Source of the DNA: Fremontodendron californicum
Taxonomy: Eukaryota > Streptophyta > Magnoliopsida > Malvales > Malvaceae
Length of the DNA: 64,000 bases
Reading direction: 5' to 3'
NCBI GenBank assembly: GCA_030761205.1
Contig: JAULJL010000024.1
Coordinates: 22,004,126 to 22,068,125, forward strand
Shown here in pieces: positions 1-11,179 of this stretch. The stretch's first letter is position 1. Each line of letters opens with the position of its first letter. Under the pieces are notes generated by a model. That model searched no databases. It was not told where the DNA came from and was given only the letters and a program-made list of their open reading frames with translations. Both the position numbers and the translations under genes were made by a program.

Positions 1-1358
1 CTTTACGAAAAAAATCAGTTTAATTTTTGGAGTATGGTTACTATGACCGAATTTTACCCAAAATCAAGACAGTGAGTTAAAAAATGTTTTGTCAAAATAT
101 ATTTTTAAACCTTTGATAGAAAAATCCAAAAAACAAAACAAAAATACTTGAGGATCCTTAAAGGGTCTACAATCTGTGGTTAAAAAATCTTTAAATTTGG
201 ACAAGGAATGCATGGTGAGAAAAATCAGAAAATCCAACTTGCACAACTTTTCATTTTTCCACAAGCAAGCTCATAGATCTTGGCTTTGAGCCATTAGTTG
301 GCTTAAGTCAAAAATCAAGTGGGGATGAGGTGAATGCATGAACATAATTTCGGCTTAGTGCACCCGAACTTTGCCATTTTTCAAACGAGCTCCCTTTTCG
401 GGTTTTTCTTCACCGATCTCTTCCAAAAATTATAAAGCTTAGATCTGGAAATTTTCATAATTTTTCGAGATCGTTTGCCATTTTTCCCGAAATGTTCTTT
501 GGGATTTTTTGAATTTGCCTTCCAACCTCCGAAACCTCATTTTACTCAAAACTTATTTTACTCAAAACGGGTTCGATTTTTGAATTTTCTTTTTCCGCTT
601 CCTTTGTCCTATATTGAATTTGAGTTTGTCTGAAAATGCCCAATTTTTACGATCAAATTCTCCTCCGATTTTGTTTTCCCCTTTTCAAACTCGAGATTTT
701 TCTCGTTTTTCCATTTTTGCTCCAATAGGCTCTTCCTTTGGATTCACTTCAAACTGGGTCTTGGGCTATCCTTGTTTACTCATTTTTTATCAATTGGGGG
801 CTTCAATTTCACCGAATTGGGCCATCCTTGCAGTTTTCCCCAAAATTGCAAAATTCACCCTTTCTAACCAAAACCCTAATTTCCGATTTTCCTCCCAAAT
901 TGACTATTCCTTTGGTTCTACTTCCAATACCTGTATTCATTAATTATATTCCATTTGGAACCTCCAATTTTGACCAATTTGAACGTTTAAGCACTTTTCC
1001 CCAAATTTGTCGAATTAGGGCTTCCCCTACACTGAAATTTTCGCAATCCTTCTTTCGAACTCCGTATCTTTCGTTGTAGACCTCAGATTATCAAAATTCT
1101 TTTACCATTGTTCAATTCAACTTCAAATCTTGATTTTGACTAAGGGTTGACTTTTTCAATGATTGACTTTTCGAGGTTGATTTTTCAGAGTTGACTTTTT
1201 TGAAGTTGACTTTTTTTGGATTGACTTTTCATGTCGAACTCCGAATCAGAAGCCTTGGAGGACTATCTGCAAGATGAGCAGAGATTTTCTACATTCTAAA
1301 AAAGTACAATGAAGAATTTACCTGGTTTAGGAGGCCCAGACAAAATTAGGTGTCTACA
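1..1358 (-). mobile_element. 3' LTR of element A, partial
   Basis: The right end TGTAGACACC (minus strand) is preceded by a polypurine tract. Bases 1-345 match 13985-14330, and 346-1358 match about 15640-16663 of the 5' LTR, so this copy lacks about 1.3 kb that the 5' LTR has. Short ORFs here on the plus strand are antisense shadows in pyrimidine-rich LTR sequence. Confidence 0.8.
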
Positions 1359-1372
1359 GCTGCCCCTCTTTG
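1359..1372 (-). other. Polypurine tract of element A
   Basis: The minus strand reads AAAGAGGGGCAGC directly before the LTR start TGTAGACACC. The same tract precedes the plus-strand LTR at 20172, which confirms both the boundary and the orientation. It would prime plus-strand DNA synthesis during reverse transcription. Confidence 0.8.
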
Positions 1373-1695
1373 GCTATTGCTGAGAATCAGGAATCAGGCA
1401 AAGATAAATAGACTATAATTTTGTCCGATTAGTGAAATCACATGTAAAGAAAAGGAAAGAGAGTTTGCTTTATTCTTCATTTCCATTTATTTCATCATTT
1501 TTTGTTTTTTCGTTTTTTTTCAAAAAAAGCTGTAAATAGAAGATTTTGTCCTTAAATTGAGTTCCTTGACTAATCAAGGCTCGACATGTCTTAAGGAAAC
1601 GAATTTGATTTGCAAGAGAAGAAAATACCTCGACGGTGGTCTTGGGGCCTTATCCTATCTTGGTGAAGTCTTACTGGCGAAATTGGAAATTAAAA

Positions 1696-2400
1696 AGACC
1701 TGGGCGAACCCATAGATCGAAAAGTTATCTAGGCGAAACCATAGATAATTTTCAAATGAGATGACTTGGGTGGAACCAGAAGTCGAAAAGTTATTTAGGC
1801 GAAACCATAGATAATTTTCCAATGAGATGACTTGGGCGGAACCAAAAGTCAAAAAGTTATCTAGGCGAAACCATAGATTATTTTCCAATGAGATGACTTG
1901 GGCGAAACCAAAAGTCGAAAAGTTATCTAGGCGAAACCATAGATAATTTTCAAATGAGATGAGTTGGGCGAAACCAAAAGTTGAGAAGTTACCTAGACGA
2001 AACCATAGATAATTTTCAAATGAGATGACTTGGGCGAAACCAGAAGTCGAAAATTTATCTAGGCGAAACCATAGATAATTTTCAAATGAGATGACTTCGG
2101 TGAAACCTGGAGTTGAAAAGTTATCTAGGCGAAACCATAGATAATTTTCAAATGAGATGACTTGGGCGAAACCAGAAGTTGAGAAGTTATCTAGACGAAA
2201 CCATAGATAATTTTCAAATGAGATGACTTGGGCGAAACCAGAAGTCAAAAAGTTATCTAGGCGAAACCATAGATAATTTTCAAATGAGATGACTTGGGCG
2301 AAACCAGAAGTCGAAAAGTTATCTAGACGAAACCATAGGTAATTTTCAAATGAGATGACTTGGGCGAAACCAGAAGCCGAAAAAAGATCTGGAAGAAACC
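1696..2400 (-). repeat. About ten copies of a 66-bp tandem repeat in the 3' UTR of element A
   Basis: The unit contains CTAGGCGAAACCATAG, followed by AATTTTCAAATGAGATGAC and GGGCGAAACCAGAAG. The period of 66 bp is a multiple of three, so one minus-strand frame stays open through most of the array and gives a 22-residue repeat containing SFENYLWFRLDNF. I treat this as a by-product of the period, not a gene: it lies beyond gag, next to the polypurine tract. Hypervariable tandem arrays at this position are known in Tat/Ogre elements. Confidence 0.8.
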
Positions 2401-2649
2401 TGAAATTGAAATGACTTGGTTGAAACCAAAAGTCGAGAAAGATCTGGATGAAGCTAGAAACTGGAATGTCTTGGGTGAAACAGAAGGTCGAGAAAGATCT
2501 GGGTGAAGAGGAGATCTGGTGAAGCCAGGGGTATTTTCTATGAGATGACCTGGGTGAAGCCAAAGGTCGAGAATAGATCTGGTGAAGCCAGGGGTATTTT
2601 CTGAATATGGTGTCTGGATGACTTATCCATGTTTTTTTTTGAAAATGTG

Positions 2650-3340
2650 TTGAAAGTTTACCTGAAGATTTTGAGAGAAGATGCAAATGTTTCATGATGC
2701 AAATGCAAGTGTCTTGGACTGGTGCGAATGCTTCTTGGTGCAGATGCAAAGATTAAACAAGATGCACATGCTTCATGGTACAACTGCAAATGCCTTGGAT
2801 TGATGCAAATGCTTCTTGATGCAGATGCAGAGATTGAATAAGATGCAAATGCTTCATGGTGCAAATGAAAATATCTTCGATTGATGCAAATGCTTCTTTA
2901 TGTAGATGCAGAGATTGAATAAGATGCAAATGCTTCATGGTACAACTGCAAATGTCTTGGATTGATGCAAATAAAATTAGCAATTTGCCACATGCTTCTA
3001 ACTGATGTGAATGCCTATATCAATAATGATGCAAATGCTCCATGAAAAGATGCAGATGCCTCTTCGAATCGTGTTCATGTAAGTGGTTCATGAATTGTGT
3101 AATTGCAATTATCTTACAACAATGAAGATGCAATGATCCTAGAAATGATGAAATTGCTTGAGATGATGCAAATGCAGAATATCCATGAAGGATTTAACTG
3201 TAATGGTAAAATGTAGATGCTCATGGAATAATGCAAATACAACTACCCATGAATGATGCAAATGTTTGCTGACATGGTGCAAGTGCAAAGCTCAATAAAG
3301 AGGTAAGTGCTCATGAATGATGCCAATGTCCCCGATTATT
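2650..3340. repeat. Degenerate TGCAAATG-rich minisatellite
   Basis: The motif GATGCAAATGCTTC and variants such as GATGCAGATGCAGAG recur many times at irregular short spacing (roughly 40-70 bp higher-order units). Overlapping minus-strand ORFs rich in His, Ala and Ser are products of the repeat. It belongs to the 3' UTR of element A. Confidence 0.65.
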
Positions 3341-5948
3341 TTTCTAGACTTTGGCTTGGCCTTTCCAATTCATTTTTCCTCTTCAAATCAGAGTATATCT
3401 TGAATACTCGTGCCCCATAAGAGGTCGTTCTCCTTTCAATCTTCGGCTATCTTCTTGCCCCAACAGTTCTCAAACTCTTATCAATGAAAATCTGTTTGCC
3501 GAGTTCTATGTCGGGAAGTTAAGGTCAATCCTAGTAGTTCCATACCTTTAGGTTAGAAAAACCCTTGTCTCATGTCAACATCAAAAATGGTTATTTCAAA
3601 AAATATATTTTTATTTGTTTTTCCATTTTGAAAAAAATGTGCTCACTTAATGAAAACTTTTGAGCCCAAAAATATTAACCCTACAGTGTGTGATGTACGA
3701 ATCTTTCGAAGATTGATGATCACTGTTAGAAAATTTCCTAAGTGTCAATCTGGGTTTTTCAACTTGAATTGAAAGGCTTGATAGAACAGGATTTTGGTTG
3801 ATTGAAGAAGACTTCACAACAAAAATGTATGTCCCTTCCAGGCTCACAAATGAAACAGGTTTTATAAAATACGAATTCCTTGAGAATCAAACAAATTAAA
3901 CATTCTTTTAGTTTCCAAATCATGGCATTTTGACAAGCGTCAAGATTAGCCGAGATATTCAGGGTTAGAAAGTTAATTTTGGAGGGAATAAGTTTCAGTT
4001 TTTGAAGTCAATTCTCCAAATGAGAGCTGACAATTTAGGAGGTTCAGGATATTCCTAGATGTTCCTCGATTTCTTCAAGATGACCTCTTCTTTTGTTGTG
4101 GCATCGGAACTGACATAGATGGCATCAAAAATTCCCATTTTACTCTAGACTGCCCATTTTTGGCTTTTCGCCCTAGAGTCCCATTCTTTCCATTGTCTTC
4201 TTCTTTTTTTTTTTATTGTTTTACCATGCACTTGAGAATTCTAAATTCTTCCATGATAATTCGATAAGATAGGATAAAATTTGAGGAAAAACCCTTCAAG
4301 TTAAATATTCATGCTTGATCAAAATGGACTTTTAAAGCACGTAATGTAGGCTATGGTTCAGGGTTCAAAAAGATAGGATAAATAGGCCCAAAATATGTGT
4401 TTGAGGGTAAATCAGATCAAGGAACATTTCTTGAGGAGAATTCCCTTTGAAGCATTTGTCCTTTTTTTACTTTTCTTTCCTTTTTGACTTTTGCTCATTT
4501 TCTTATTTGTTCCTGGCTTTCGTTTGCCATACTTTTTCACACACATTTTTTTTTGGGTTTTTTTTTTGTTCTTGGCTTTTATTTCGTTATTTCGTCATTT
4601 TTCTTTTGCTTTTTCTTCACTTCGACAGAGTGAGCCTGTATTATTTTGGCGCCCAATTTGCTTTGTATTTGCCTTTGAGTTAGGACTCATTTCTCCATGA
4701 TCATTGAGAAGATCTCTCGTCGCATTTGCCCTCCAGTGTAGAGGGTGATACTTGATCAGGGTTCAAAGAAGAAAGAATTCTTTCAGCCCAAAAGGGGTGA
4801 CTATGGATAATTTCTTTTTGTGAAAGGGATATGAAAGATGACCATTTCTCATATCAAGCACAAATATTCTCATTGAAGAGCAATCCTCGAGGGGAATAGA
4901 GAATTAGAATTTCATTTTGCACTTTGGAATCATCCGAACTTTCATATGCATGATATCACAATTTTTCTTCTTTTTTCTTTCTTTCTTTTTTTGTCGCATG
5001 CCCTAATGATTCATGCGTTAATCCATCCTTATTCACCACGTATTCATCATTTCTACATATGATGCCCTAATTTGATTAATCATGAGAATTTGTATCATTA
5101 CGAGGAACATCACAAGTCTAGGTTTACATTGAAAAGGCCGAGTTTCAATCTTGGGTTTATTCAAAGTGACAAGGAAAATATGGCCCAAAAATAGGTTTTC
5201 TCTTGGACATGGGATAATCTGGTTTAATCATTATGCCCCGAGGTGTCAATCATGAAGTGATGTTTAGGCAATTGGTGATTTCAGGTTATTGTGAATGGTT
5301 TTAGCACAACCTTCACACTCATCAAATTACCACGATCTTGATTCTTGAAAGAATGTCTCATTTTTTGAGTTTTCCAAGAGCTCAAATTTTTTTCAAAAAG
5401 TTGGTTCCGTTGCTCATAGCCTAGGCTAGGATCTACATCTTTGCTTATTTTGTGGTTTATGAAGTTCAATCATTCATATTCCTTGAAGTATTAGGTCTTT
5501 CAAGTGGTCTTGGTTCAAAGGATTTAGGCATAGGAAAGCCCAAAAAAGAGGGGGGAAGGTATTGGGCCATTTCTAACAATGATTATCAATATTCTCGAGA
5601 CTATCCAGTATTAGACTTCCTTAATGCTTGTTTTTGCCTATTCAAATTATTGTTAAAACACAACACACACAAAGCATTTAAAATTCAAAAATTCATTTAA
5701 TTCATATGAATGCAGACATGAGACAAGTGTTTCCATCATGAGGTATGAAACCACATGCATCAAAAACTCCTCATTGACATGTTTTCCCTATTTCAAACTG
5801 GCTATTCCTCGGTACCCTTTTCAACCTTTTCATCTTCTTCCCACATTATGACATCCACTATGGTCTCATCATTCCTATTCAGTGGATTCTCCATGCTGTC
5901 TGACCTTTGTTTCTTCCCTACATCTAACTGCCTTTTATTGATGAGTGC
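3341..5948 (-). other. 3' untranslated / deleted-pol region of element A
   Basis: No coding domain is recognisable. On the minus strand, 4970 down to about 4100 matches the plus-strand sequence 17560-18130 that follows the integrase tail in element B, so this is the UTR that normally follows integrase. Since gag ends at 5949, the whole pol region has been lost between about 5949 and 5000. The stretch contains several T-rich runs and nothing else I can name. Confidence 0.6.
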
Positions 5949-7337
5949 TTAAACCTTCCGTTTTAGACATATGCAATTTTCTATGGAATATCCTCGAATC
6001 ATGGAATGATAATCACAATATGCATTCTCGTCATACCAGCTCGGGTATAGGGGTTGGATAGGCTAAACTGGAACTTTAGTGAGGAGTTGCTCTTCGACCA
6101 GTTGGGGCAATAGTTCAGAGTAAGACAAGGGGAGTGGCTCAAACCGATCTCTTTTTGAATGTTCTTCGGCTTCCTCTGGTTGACAAGAGGTTGAAGATTT
6201 GCTGGATTCTGAGAGGCCATTGGGTATAAGTATGAACCCTGTGATATGTTGTTCATAGAAGGACAGGATAGTTGGTATGAGGGAGCCTGAAGATACGGGG
6301 TAAAGCCTCTCATAGCTTGGACATCTTCCTCTTTCTTTTTGGGTGTCCTGTTTCTCTCTGCATTAGATGTTTTATCTCCTTCGAGTTTCCCAACCTTGAT
6401 AGCATTCTCAACCATTTCCTCGGAGATCACTATGTCCGAAAAATTCTTCGTGGCATTGCCGACGAGTCTATCACAGTACGGGGCCCGTAGTGTTTTCACA
6501 AAAAGGATAGTGGTTTCCTTATGAGTCAGGGGAGGTCGTACTTGGGTGGCCATGTTCCTCAACCTTTGAGCATACTCTTTGAAGCTCTCAGTAACCTTTT
6601 TCTCCATATTCTGTAAAGTAAGACGGTTAGGCACCATATCTATCACATGCTTGTATTGGCTTAAAAATGCATTAGCCAAATTAATCCAAGAGTGAATCCG
6701 ATCCTTACTCAATTGATTATACCACCTAATTACGAACTTGCTAAGGCTATCCTGAAAGCAGTGGATCAAAAGCTTATAGTTATCTGTATGGCCTGTCATC
6801 TTTCGACAGAATATAGTGATGTGGGCTGATGGATCGGTTGTCCCATCATATTTTTCAAAATTGGGAACCTTGAATTTAAGAGGAATGACTAAATCAGGGA
6901 CCAAAAAAAGTTTGTTTGCATCTACATTCCCAAATACATCTGTACTTTCTACTACCCGGAGCCTTTCCTCTAATAGCTGATACTTTCTTTGGGAATCTAC
7001 AGACTCAGCCCTATTTGACTCAACCATTTTCAATTTTGCTTGTTCAACTGGATCATCTACATTCCCAAAGAGGATTAACTGTGTTCTGAAAAGACTGGGC
7101 ACCTATCATTACGACCTTATTTTGATCCCTTTGTGTTCCCGACCCTTCTTTAGCGGTCAAGTTTCCAGTGTATCCCTTTCCCTTGATTGCGGCGGACACC
7201 AGCTCTATCAGTTTAGTCATCTGATCTCTAGATTCTGCTTGAGATTTTGCCAGTTGTTCTCGCAGTTCTTCCTGTGCCCTTTCCATTCTTTCCATTCGAG
7301 CAGCTTGTTCATTCTCCATAGCTCTGGCCTGTGTCAT
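5949..7337 (-). pseudogene. gag relic 2 of element A (retrotransposon gag, frameshifted)
   Basis: Reading leftwards, 7337-7053 encodes a charged coiled coil (repeats of MERMERAQEELREQLAKSQ type) joined by a frame change to a retrotransposon capsid region at about 7102-6060. This holds the pattern VPNFEKYDGTTDPSAHI, typical of Tat/Ogre gag, then a WYNQL / F..QYKH / L...K..ESFKEYAQR series. After another frame change near 6050 the C-terminal motif CDYHSMIRGYSIENC can be read, with a stop at 5949-5951. Gag would form the virus-like particle. At least two frameshifts and the early stop make it non-functional as read. Confidence 0.75.
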
Positions 7338-7479
7338 GAAGATGTTCAGTGCTTCTTATACCTCTGACTTGAAATGGAAATTTCTTCAAAAACTTTTACA
7401 GCCAACTCAATTTCTATTTTATCCCCCCAAATATGTTTCATGATGAATGAGCCATGAATGTCATTTGGACATATACAGT

Positions 7480-8025
7480 GGAAATATGCTGATCATGTAT
7501 GTTATAAATGCAATCACGATGTCAACATGATGCAAGCAAAGAATAAACAAATCGACGCATGGATATATGCAATGAATGACCATGTATGTTCCAGATGCAT
7601 TTTCCAATGAATGATCCTATATACTATGAATGCAACACGTATCAATATGATGCATGTAAAGAATAGCCAAATTAGTTCATGAACATATAGAGATAAATCA
7701 TGCTGATTATGTTTTTCATGAATGCAACCTGATGCTTGTAAAGAATGAACAAATCAATGCATGGAAAACATACAGAGAAATCATGCTGATTATGTATGCC
7801 ACGAGTGCAACCTGATGCCAACATGATGCATGTAAAGAATAAGCAAATTAATGCATGAATATATACAGAGAAATCATGCTGGCTATGTATGTCATGAATG
7901 CAACATGATGCTAACATGATGCATGTAAAGAATAAGCAAATTAATGCATGAACATATACAAAGAAATCATGCTGACTATGTATGTCATGAATGCAACCTG
8001 ATGCCACCAAGATGCATGTATGAAT
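7480..8025. repeat. Five to six copies of an 82-94 bp tandem repeat
   Basis: The anchor TGTAAAGAAT recurs at 7655, 7737, 7831 and 7923, spaced 82, 94 and 92 bp; the unit also contains CAGAGAAATCATGCTGATTA and GTCATGAATGCAAC. The array sits between the two gag relics of element A and yields a repetitive minus-strand ORF that I do not consider coding. Confidence 0.75.
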
Positions 8026-8402
8026 GAAATGTATGGTATGACAAATAATTGATCGGATGCAAAACGCAAAAGGGAAGATACTACGGAGGAAATAAGAATC
8101 GGAGGAACTTAATCATCAACATCTCATAAATTTGAAGCATAACCAATTCATTCCCATGTCAATGTTCACAAGGTATAAACCATGTTTACAAAATCTGAGC
8201 AGTGGTTAGAACTGTCTTTACAAGCACTTTATTTTTCCTAGCATCCTAAGGCTATAAGAGCCGGCTACTGAAAAAATAAAATCCTACTACATCATAAAAG
8301 ACCGAAGTCCTACTACATCATTGCCGTAAATCTCCCAATCCTAATTACATTTTCCCAGTCCTCTATCAATCAATGTCGTTGGATCGAACCACTTGACATC
8401 TA
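8026..8402. other. Spacer between gag relics, nothing recognised
   Basis: AT-rich sequence without a supported gene or a clear repeat. Confidence 0.4.
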
Positions 8403-9260
8403 TGAGAGACTACACTTTCCTCTTGAAGGCTTTACAATCTTCAATGTTATGCCCAACAATTCCGCAGTGATAATCACATCTTGCATTTAGGTTATACCAC
8501 TTAGGGTATGGCGGTAGCAAGGGTTTCAACGGCACATAGGAAACCAGGTGATCTTGGATCAATATAGAGAGAAGATTTTGGTAGCTGATTGGAATGGGAT
8601 CATAATGCATTGAGTCTTATTCTTGGGCTGCATCTTGGTCACATACGGCCTAGGAGTCAGAGCACTTGATGGTGGCACAAAGACTCAAACCGGAGTGTTT
8701 GCATGGAGAAGTGGCGGTACAGCATGGTAAGGGTATGGATTTGGACACAGGACCCTTACAAGTGGCACAAAGTTCGAAGTCCTTACCCTATATGCTTGAT
8801 GCAGTTGATGAGGGAAAAAGTATGAACCACCGCCACCTTACGACGATGGAGTGAAACCCAAAGACCTCGTGTTAGTCGTCCCAGCAGACGAAGGGGTAAT
8901 AGTAACATGATAGTACTGATTCAGATCTGGGACAGTTTTCAAGGGTGGCACAAAATCCGAGGTTTCTGTCTTTGGCATTTGGCTTCCCAATTTGATCACT
9001 TTCGCCATTTCATCTAGGTTCAATCCTTTACGGCAGTGACAAGTGCAAGATCCAACAAGGATTGTATGATCTAGACCAGGTATTTTTGGTTGATTCGAGG
9101 ACGATGAAGAGCCTTGAGAAAGTTCCCCCTTAATCTTACTAAGATCCACAAACATTTTTATTAGTTTGGCGAGCTGTCCTTTCACCTCTCGGATTTCATG
9201 TCCAAATTCCTCTTGATTGCGCTCCAAAGCATACACTCGTTCCTCCAATTCATTCCTCAT
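8403..9260 (-). pseudogene. gag relic 1 of element A (N- and C-terminal pieces only)
   Basis: The minus strand first encodes an N-terminal coiled coil at 9260-8838 (ELEERVYALERNQEEFGHEI and on), then, after broken sequence, a C-terminal piece at 8610-8410 with DPIPISYQNLL, PPYPKWYNLNARCDYH and GHNIEDCKAFKRKV. This is the same C-terminal module as in relic 2, but only distantly similar in sequence. The capsid core between the two pieces is missing. The element therefore holds two unequal gag copies in tandem, separated by a minisatellite. Confidence 0.7.
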
Positions 9261-10415
9261 ATCTTAAACCCCTTTCATGCAAATGAAATTGACGTCATTA
9301 TCATGAGATCAAGAATACAATTATGAATGTACATGTTCTATTTTATATGCATGAATGTAATGATGATTAATGCATTAAATGTACAAAATGCGAAGATGCT
9401 TGAGGAGATGAATTTTCACATTTACAACTGCTTAAACAATGTGTATGTTATGCAAAGAATGCAAATGAAAACATCAAGGAAAATAAGATCTTAATATCAT
9501 TCTTTATTCCTTTTCAAAGGAGAAAAAATTTCATAGAATAAAAACTCTTTTTATTTTTATTTTTTTAGGAACACCTAAAAAGGAAAAAAAATTCAAAATA
9601 ACCCAAAAACACTAGGTTTCGGTATTATTACAAATGACGTGTGTGGAAAAAAAAGCAAGTACAAAGGTACAATCATCAATTCAAAGTGAAAAAGTTAATG
9701 AACATGTGCCCCAACAGTATCTACTTCTATAGTCATCACGGTGCCTTTGGGGTAGATTATCACATTTATTACGGGCGATGTACGTTCATCATTGCCCAAT
9801 CTACAATGCTTATTCAGAATGCAGAAATAAATGGAAAAAGATCAGAAGCATTCCTCCATGTGTTCCTAGCTTCGGTACCTCTAAGGAAAATTCGGCATGG
9901 CTTCGCCTAGGTTCACTATATGAGGTTGCATTAGGTTTTAAAAAGACTCCAAATTGCTCCTTACTGTCTCCGGTTAAGGCTAGTAAGGCACTCCGACAAA
10001 AGCGGGTTCAATTTGTTAGGATACATTTCTCAGGCTTATGCGGAGGCTATTGCCACGCGAAGCGTAGGTACTTCACTCCACCTAAAAGGACAGAACCCGG
10101 GTTGGGGCTCATGTTATGCAAATGCACGTGTAGTGTGTGAGGAGGAACAACAAACCTTCCACCACCTATTCTACAATCCTTATTCTAAATGCCCCAGCAA
10201 TTTATTAAAACAAAGATCAAGAATAGGGTAACACATTAACCAACCAGAGAGCAGTAATAATATGCATGCAAATGAACATATTAAAAACATTTTGTTATTT
10301 TCAAAAATTCTCCTAATTTAAAAAAATATGGAAAATATAATTAAATACCAATTAAAATCGACAAAATCGAGACTTTTGATAACACACGACTAATTCTAGT
10401 CCTGACTCTCTAAAT
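9261..10415 (-). other. Leader between primer site and gag of element A
   Basis: The 1.15 kb between the primer site and the first gag start holds no recognisable domain. Ogre elements can carry an extra ORF upstream of gag, but I see no intact minus-strand reading frame here. Plus-strand ORFs around 9641-10231 are not supported by any motif. Confidence 0.45.
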
Positions 10416-10434
10416 GTCTCCAGTGGAGTCGCCA
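10416..10434 (-). other. Primer-binding site, tRNA-Arg type
   Basis: The minus strand reads TGGCGACTCCACTGGAGAC three bases after the 5' LTR end. From memory, plant tRNA-Arg(ACG) ends in CCCCAGCGGAGTCG plus CCA, which pairs with this site apart from about two mismatches. Arg-tRNA priming is typical of Ogre/Tat elements. Confidence 0.7.
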
Positions 10435-11179
10435 AGCTGTCGCAACCTAAAAAATAATAAGTCCCATCGCGAGACATTACTCGTTAAGTGTGATATTGGG
10501 GAAACAGAGGAAAAGATGACTTAATTCCTCTTGAAATAAAATGAGGATTTGAAAACAACCTCGAAAAATAAATGGAGTTGCCACCAATATTTTTTGGCTA
10601 GGTGTGATCGGCCACCTATTAAAACCGATTTTGTAAAACATTTTAAAATTAATTAAAATATTTTTAAAACTAATTTTGAAGTCCGCGCTTTTAAACCAGA
10701 GAAATAAAAGAAACGGGTTCGGGAATTGGTTACGTGCAGGGAAGGATTAGCATCCCTACAACGCACGTATAAAACGGTACCCTATTAATCATGTTTTATC
10801 TTGAGTCTCGGTGAAAATTGGTTTTGAAATTGGCATTTTAAAATAATTCCCATTTTAAAGAAAAATAATCCCATTTCTAGTTGAAAATGATCCAAAATTT
10901 ATTAACTCAAAATTTTTCTATATTCCCCGGCAAAGCCGGTGAAACATAAAATTTTTTATTTACTTAGAAAATCTATGAATCACTCTTGTTTTTGAAAGAA
11001 AGATATTCGTTGTCAATGATAATTGATGATATCCTACCCCGGCAACCCGGCAGAGAACCCATGAATTATTTTAACTCGAGAATAATCTTGATTTATGAAA
11101 ATATTATTTGTTTTCCATGTATTTTTAAAAATCATTGAAAATAACCATGAGTATGCAAAAATGCTGCTAAGATAAAAAT

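Noticed and set aside
9641..10231. Plus-strand ORFs of 72-120 codons in the leader of element A
   Set aside because: Opposite to the element's sense strand, overlapping each other, no recognised domain.
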